From Thalassia testudinum (lineage: Eukaryota; Streptophyta; Magnoliopsida; Alismatales; Hydrocharitaceae): a DNA stretch of 64,000 bases. The translations under genes and the position numbers were made by a program. The DNA lies in NCBI GenBank assembly GCA_037157565.1, contig JAZHRO010000039.1, positions 44,020,001 to 44,084,000 of the forward strand, in the 5' to 3' direction. The stretch's first letter is position 1. The number at the start of each line of letters is the position of its first letter. This document shows positions 60,269 through 64,000 of this stretch, piece after piece. A model generated the notes under the pieces. The model searched no databases. It was given only the letters and a program-made list of their open reading frames with translations, and was not told the DNA's origin.

Positions 60269-60773
60269 TTTGATCGTATTATAAAATTGTTACGTCGTAG
60301 TATAGTGATCAAATCGAATTAAACATTTAAATTTATAACTTGAATAAAAAGAAATCCAAGGTTGTCTCTACGAGCAATTATTCGCACAATTTATCACTAT
60401 CAAAAAGGTAATATATGTTGAGTAAATAAAGTGCTTCTTTATAGATATAAAAAAAATAGAGCAAAAGTGGTGTTTAAATCACCAAGTTTAGCACAACTAT
60501 CAATTATCAACGTTTAACTCAACTCAGCACTTCACACTTAGACGACGGAGAATAGGCACAGACACCTTAAGTCTTGAGGGCAAGGGTGTAGTGGCACTGT
60601 TCCACGCTACAAAACCCTCCCCTGCACCGTGCTCTCTCTCTCTCTTTCTTTCCCTTCTCTACCTCAATGTTCGGTCGAATGCACGAGTAATCGAGTATCA
60701 GGGATTGTTAAGCCCTGTGCTGTTTGAACCTTTTAAGACGTCTGGACTGTAGGTCAGACGTCTGGTCAGATGT
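60266..60773 (-). mobile_element. Minus-strand LTR interrupted by copy D, left segment
   Basis: The plus strand starts TGCTAAACTCACTTTG. Read in reverse the segment has the ordered 3' LTR features seen elsewhere in the window: a short block GTAGAGACAACC, then TATACTACGACG, then a CA end. It contains AGACGTCTGG twice near 60736-60765. It continues after copy D at 63619 and runs off the window end. Confidence 0.5.
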
Positions 60774-63618
60774 TGATGAGAACCACATCATGAACCCTAA
60801 CTAGTATAATTTAATCCAAATGAGCGTGAAAAAGCTCCTACAAAACCTAAAGAGAGGCTTAACTCAGAAAATTCTGAGTTAAAGAACAGAACAAATCAAA
60901 AGGGGTAAAATTGTAATTTCACGAATGCAGTGTCCAAACAGGGTAATTAAGGGTCCAAACACAGGTCAAATGAGCTTAATAAGGAGGGAAGTAGGATGAT
61001 CTAATCTAAAAAGGGTTATAGCAATTTCTAGGAATTAAATGACATTCTGTAACTTTAAAACAAATCAACTTTAATTCACGAGGTTCGAGACAGGATAAAA
61101 ATCAACTAAACCCTCTAAAATTCATGGAAAAAATATTCCCTAAGATTTAGAACTTTAATTTAGCCTTTGCAACCTATTTTGATCTAAAATGAAAACCATG
61201 CCCAATTTATAACTTAATTTGGGTTTTTGAGCAAAGTGACTGGTCAAACATTTTCCAACCGAAAATCAAATTTCACCATTAAAATCCTTAGGTTCAAATT
61301 AGTCTGGTATAAAAATTTGGGCCTAAGATAAGACCATCTTGACCGAATTTACAAATTTATCCTCTTAACTTACTTTCTGACCCTTATCTTTTGAAACCCT
61401 TGCAATTAGCCCCCTATCTTCTCATCGTTCTTTGCAGAACGGTCCCCCTGCCATTTCTGCGCAGCACCATACCTCCGGTGACCTTGCGCGGAGGATGGCG
61501 CCGCGCAGGGCAGGGCGCCCGTCCTCAGGAACAAGCGGGGGGTTACCTACGTCGTCCTCTGTCGCAGAGACCCTCCCCTGACCTCTGCAATTGACCATGT
61601 CTCTCGTGCGAACACACGAAAGGCATGTGTGTCCATCTTCGTCTCCATCTCCGGTGAAAGCGGCACGTCGCCTCCTTGATCTCCTCTCCTCACCAGTGCC
61701 TATTTAAGGAGCGGCAGGGTCTGCCGTCTCCTTCAAGCTAGTTTTGGCTAAGAGAAACCCTAGATTTCGTCTCTTCCCTCTCTGGTCAGGCAGCACGAGC
61801 TTCCAGCGATCCTCCCTCCTCCTCGTAGCTCTGCTGCCATACCTGCAACAGAGCTAACTCTGCTCCGTCGACCCACGCCAGGCCGTACCAGCTGGCGCCC
61901 TCCGATCTCCTCCTCGTTGCCGATAACCCCCTCCTGGGCATCTCTGTCCCCAGCTCCGGCAGGCACGAGCCAGACGCCTCCCTCTCCCTCTTCGTCGACT
62001 AAGTAGGTAGGAATCTTTCTCTCTCTCTCCCTTATATTTTTCCCTTCCTGATTTACCATTTTTAACCCACCGACCGCCACTTCCACCTCCATCTGCTCCA
62101 TCTTCGGTCGCCATCTCCGGCAAGGTTGCTCCACCTCCACAGACCACCTCACCCCTTGTCGACAAGCCCAGAAGCTCCCCCTCACTCCACTCAACCGTTT
62201 CCCTCACTCCATTCACCGCCCAACCACCCCCCGAACAAACCCACTCCCGCACACATAGTCTGCCCTAGGCACATGGCCACAGGCACCCCCACGCCTCGCC
62301 GACCCTCGCACCACCTTCACCGCCCTCTGGCGAAGCTCCCTACGTTATCTAATGTGTCCGAGAGGTTGTCCTTGTGATTTCAGGTCTCCGCCTCCTCGCC
62401 GCCATTGACGAGCTGCTGAAGCTCCTTCGCAAGTAGCTCTAGGACACCTCCAGCCCAGGAGTGAGTCCCAGCCAGCGCGGGTTGCTTCCGCGAGTGTGCC
62501 CAGGTTTGCGATTGGTGTCGCGAACACTCGCTGCTGCCCCAATTGGCAGCGCCTTCTCGCCTGCGGGCGCGCAGATTGGAGGTGGGACTTTAATCCTACC
62601 TTGTAAGTGTGTGGCCTCGCACCCACACTTAAATTGAAAAAGTGAATAGAGTTGTTCGCCTTCTATACACAAGGGTCAGGTCCCTCACCCGCACGCAGCG
62701 CGCCACGCGCTCGCCCACCCTCACCCGCGCTCACGCCCCGCGGGTCTAGGCCGAACCCGACTACCCGACTAAGCACTCCTCGCCCACCACCGCACGCCGG
62801 TGGACCTGGTCCCGGGCACACAACCCGAACCCGATTACCTGGCTCTGGGAGAGCTTTCCTAAAGAGAGATTCAGAGAGAAAGAGAGACGCAGGGAAGGGG
62901 TAGAGGTAGGTTTTGCACTGATCGTTGTGTGTGCGCGCAGGGAAGAAGGAAAAAGAAGAAGAAGCAGGCAAAGGAAGAAGAAGAGAGGAGGAGCGGCTGA
63001 AGACTTAGCCGCACTGAGCAGCTGAAGAAGAAAGGAAGGAGAGGAGCTGAAGGAGAAGAAAAGGGGCCGCACTGTAGCAAACGCATAGTTAAGTCGTCTG
63101 AGCACCGAGTCAGACAACGGAAGGTCAGCAGCCAGAGCAGGAAAGAAGGCAAGCTGAAGAAGAAAGTGGAACGGCCAAAGCAGAAGAAGAAAAGAAGGAA
63201 GAAGAAAGGAAGACCTAGCGGCTAAAAGAGAGAGAAGGCAGAAGCTCTGCAGCCGCAAGGAAGAAAAGAGGAAAATCAGAGGGGAAAAAGAGAAAGGGTC
63301 ACCACAGCCGCAGAAAGAAAAGAAGAGAGAAGTAGGAAAGGTAGATTGAAGGAAGAGAAGAATCAGCTGCAAGAAAAGAAAAGAGAAGAGGAAGAAAAAA
63401 GAAGAATCCAACAAAAAAGAGAACTTTTGCTCTCTCTCCCTCTCTTATTATTATAACATAATTGTGAACCTTTATGCTTCTAGGATTATAGTTGCTCCCT
63501 GAGTTCGACCTCGGGAAACTTGTTCCGAGTAAAAAAAATTTGTATTAAACTTGTAATCGCTTTGTTATATACCACAATGACTGTAATAAATAACCAGACC
63601 AACGAAGTGACGCCACCA
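60774..63618 (+). mobile_element. Family S long terminal repeat, copy D (solo, TSD GATGT)
   Basis: A 2845 bp copy from TGATGAGAACCACATCATGA to GTGACGCCACCA, with GATGT at 60769-60773 and 63619-63623. The TATA-like TATTTAAGG is at 61701 (+927). A GC-rich leader, a purine tract (62940-63400), CACTGTAGCAA near 63070, a shorter stem-loop (63096-63101 with 63110-63115) and TTCGACCTCGG at 63504 follow. The purine tract is longer than in the other copies and continues after the stem-loop, which explains the extra length. The Phe/Leu/Ser-rich minus-strand frame of 217 codons at 62761-63414 is a shadow of this tract. Confidence 0.9.
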
Positions 63619-63623
63619 GATGT

Positions 63624-64000
63624 CTAGATAACTTCCCAGACGTCTGGAAATCGAAAATCTTTGGGTACGAGCTCGCGTCTACGCGCGAGCTGCGCGCAAA
63701 CAGTACCTTCTCATTTTTCCTCCTTCTTCTCTCTCTTCCCCCGCCTCCAAGAAAACCCTAAATCCCACCTTATAAAGCCCCTCCGCCTCTCTTGTTCTCC
63801 TCACTTCTCAGCCACCAGCCACCTTCCTCTCTTCCTTCCCACAGCGAGCGAGAGTGGCATAGAGGAGGAGCAGCGTGAGAAGGATAGGAGGAGGTGAGCT
63901 CGCTAACTCGCGTGGGAGCTCACCGATGAGCGCACGGCCGTAGCGGCACATGCGCAAGGCGGAGGAGTGCACCGAGGAGGTCCTCCCTGACACTACTGCA
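63624..64000 (-). mobile_element. Minus-strand LTR interrupted by copy D, right segment
   Basis: Continues the host LTR beyond the right GATGT, with the palindrome CCAGACGTCTGG at 63637 and GC-rich GAGCTCGCGTCTACGCGCGA-like inverted words near 63670. A TATA-type CTTATAAAGCC lies at 63769 on the plus strand, so orientation of this last part is uncertain. Cut by the window end. Confidence 0.4.

Noticed and set aside
62761..63414. 217-codon minus-strand frame rich in Phe, Leu and Ser
   Set aside because: It is the complement of the GAAGAAG purine tract of copy D. Similar hydrophobic frames appear opposite the tracts in B and C.
1..64000. CRISPR array, bacterial operon or phage system
   Set aside because: Spliced gene, poly(A) LINE, LTR elements and CACTA ends show plant nuclear DNA. 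The repeats seen are microsatellites, subterminal arrays or minisatellites without a regular repeat-spacer pattern.

Overview
The window is plant nuclear DNA dominated by transposable elements. It carries one intact host gene, a 12-exon sulfate transporter of the plant SULTR2 type on the minus strand (about 11.2-19.7 kb). The gene has a GC-rich 5' end and AT-richer 3' exons. That gradient, together with the nested Ty3/Gypsy-style long LTRs, suggests a monocot; no species can be named from the sequence.

Layout. 1-1.97 kb: 3' part of a long LTR (family E). 2.6-3.25 kb: a tract unusually dense in the tetranucleotide AGCT. 6.0-10 kb: degraded retroelement remains with a tRNA-Met-type primer binding site, interrupted by a 2.6 kb solo-LTR-like copy (family S, copy A). 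11.2-19.7 kb: the SULTR2 gene, with a small MITE in intron 4 and a GC-AG intron 7. 20.5-21.7 kb: a non-autonomous element with inverted terminal repeats. 22.3-24.9 kb: decayed transposon-like coding sequence (Lys/Glu-rich coiled coil) followed by GGTGAT-type tandem repeats. 25.8-37.4 kb: a second family E LTR into which a 3.56 kb CACTA element (TSD TAG), a 2.17 kb solo LTR (family F, TSD ATCTC) and family S copy B (TSD ACCTC) were inserted. 37.9-39.9 kb: a 5'-truncated LINE with poly(A) tail and a 17-19 bp TSD. 40-44.6 kb: AT-rich DNA with no recognisable gene. 44.7-60.3 kb: a Ty3/Gypsy element on the minus strand (gag, protease, RT, RNase H, integrase, all broken). It carries family S copy C (TSD ACTAG) nested between RNase H and integrase and is bracketed by a 2.1 kb direct duplication. 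A small two-exon host gene fragment lies beside it. 60.3-64 kb: a minus-strand LTR interrupted by family S copy D (TSD GATGT).

The most notable structure is family S. Four copies of 2.6-2.85 kb lie in the same orientation and share the same terminal motif, a TATA box at +927 to +941, a purine-rich tract, a small stem-loop present in three of them, and a conserved 3' block. None has an internal coding region, and three have perfect 5 bp target duplications. The only gene likely to be expressed with a host function is the sulfate transporter. No element appears to encode a complete set of working mobility proteins.
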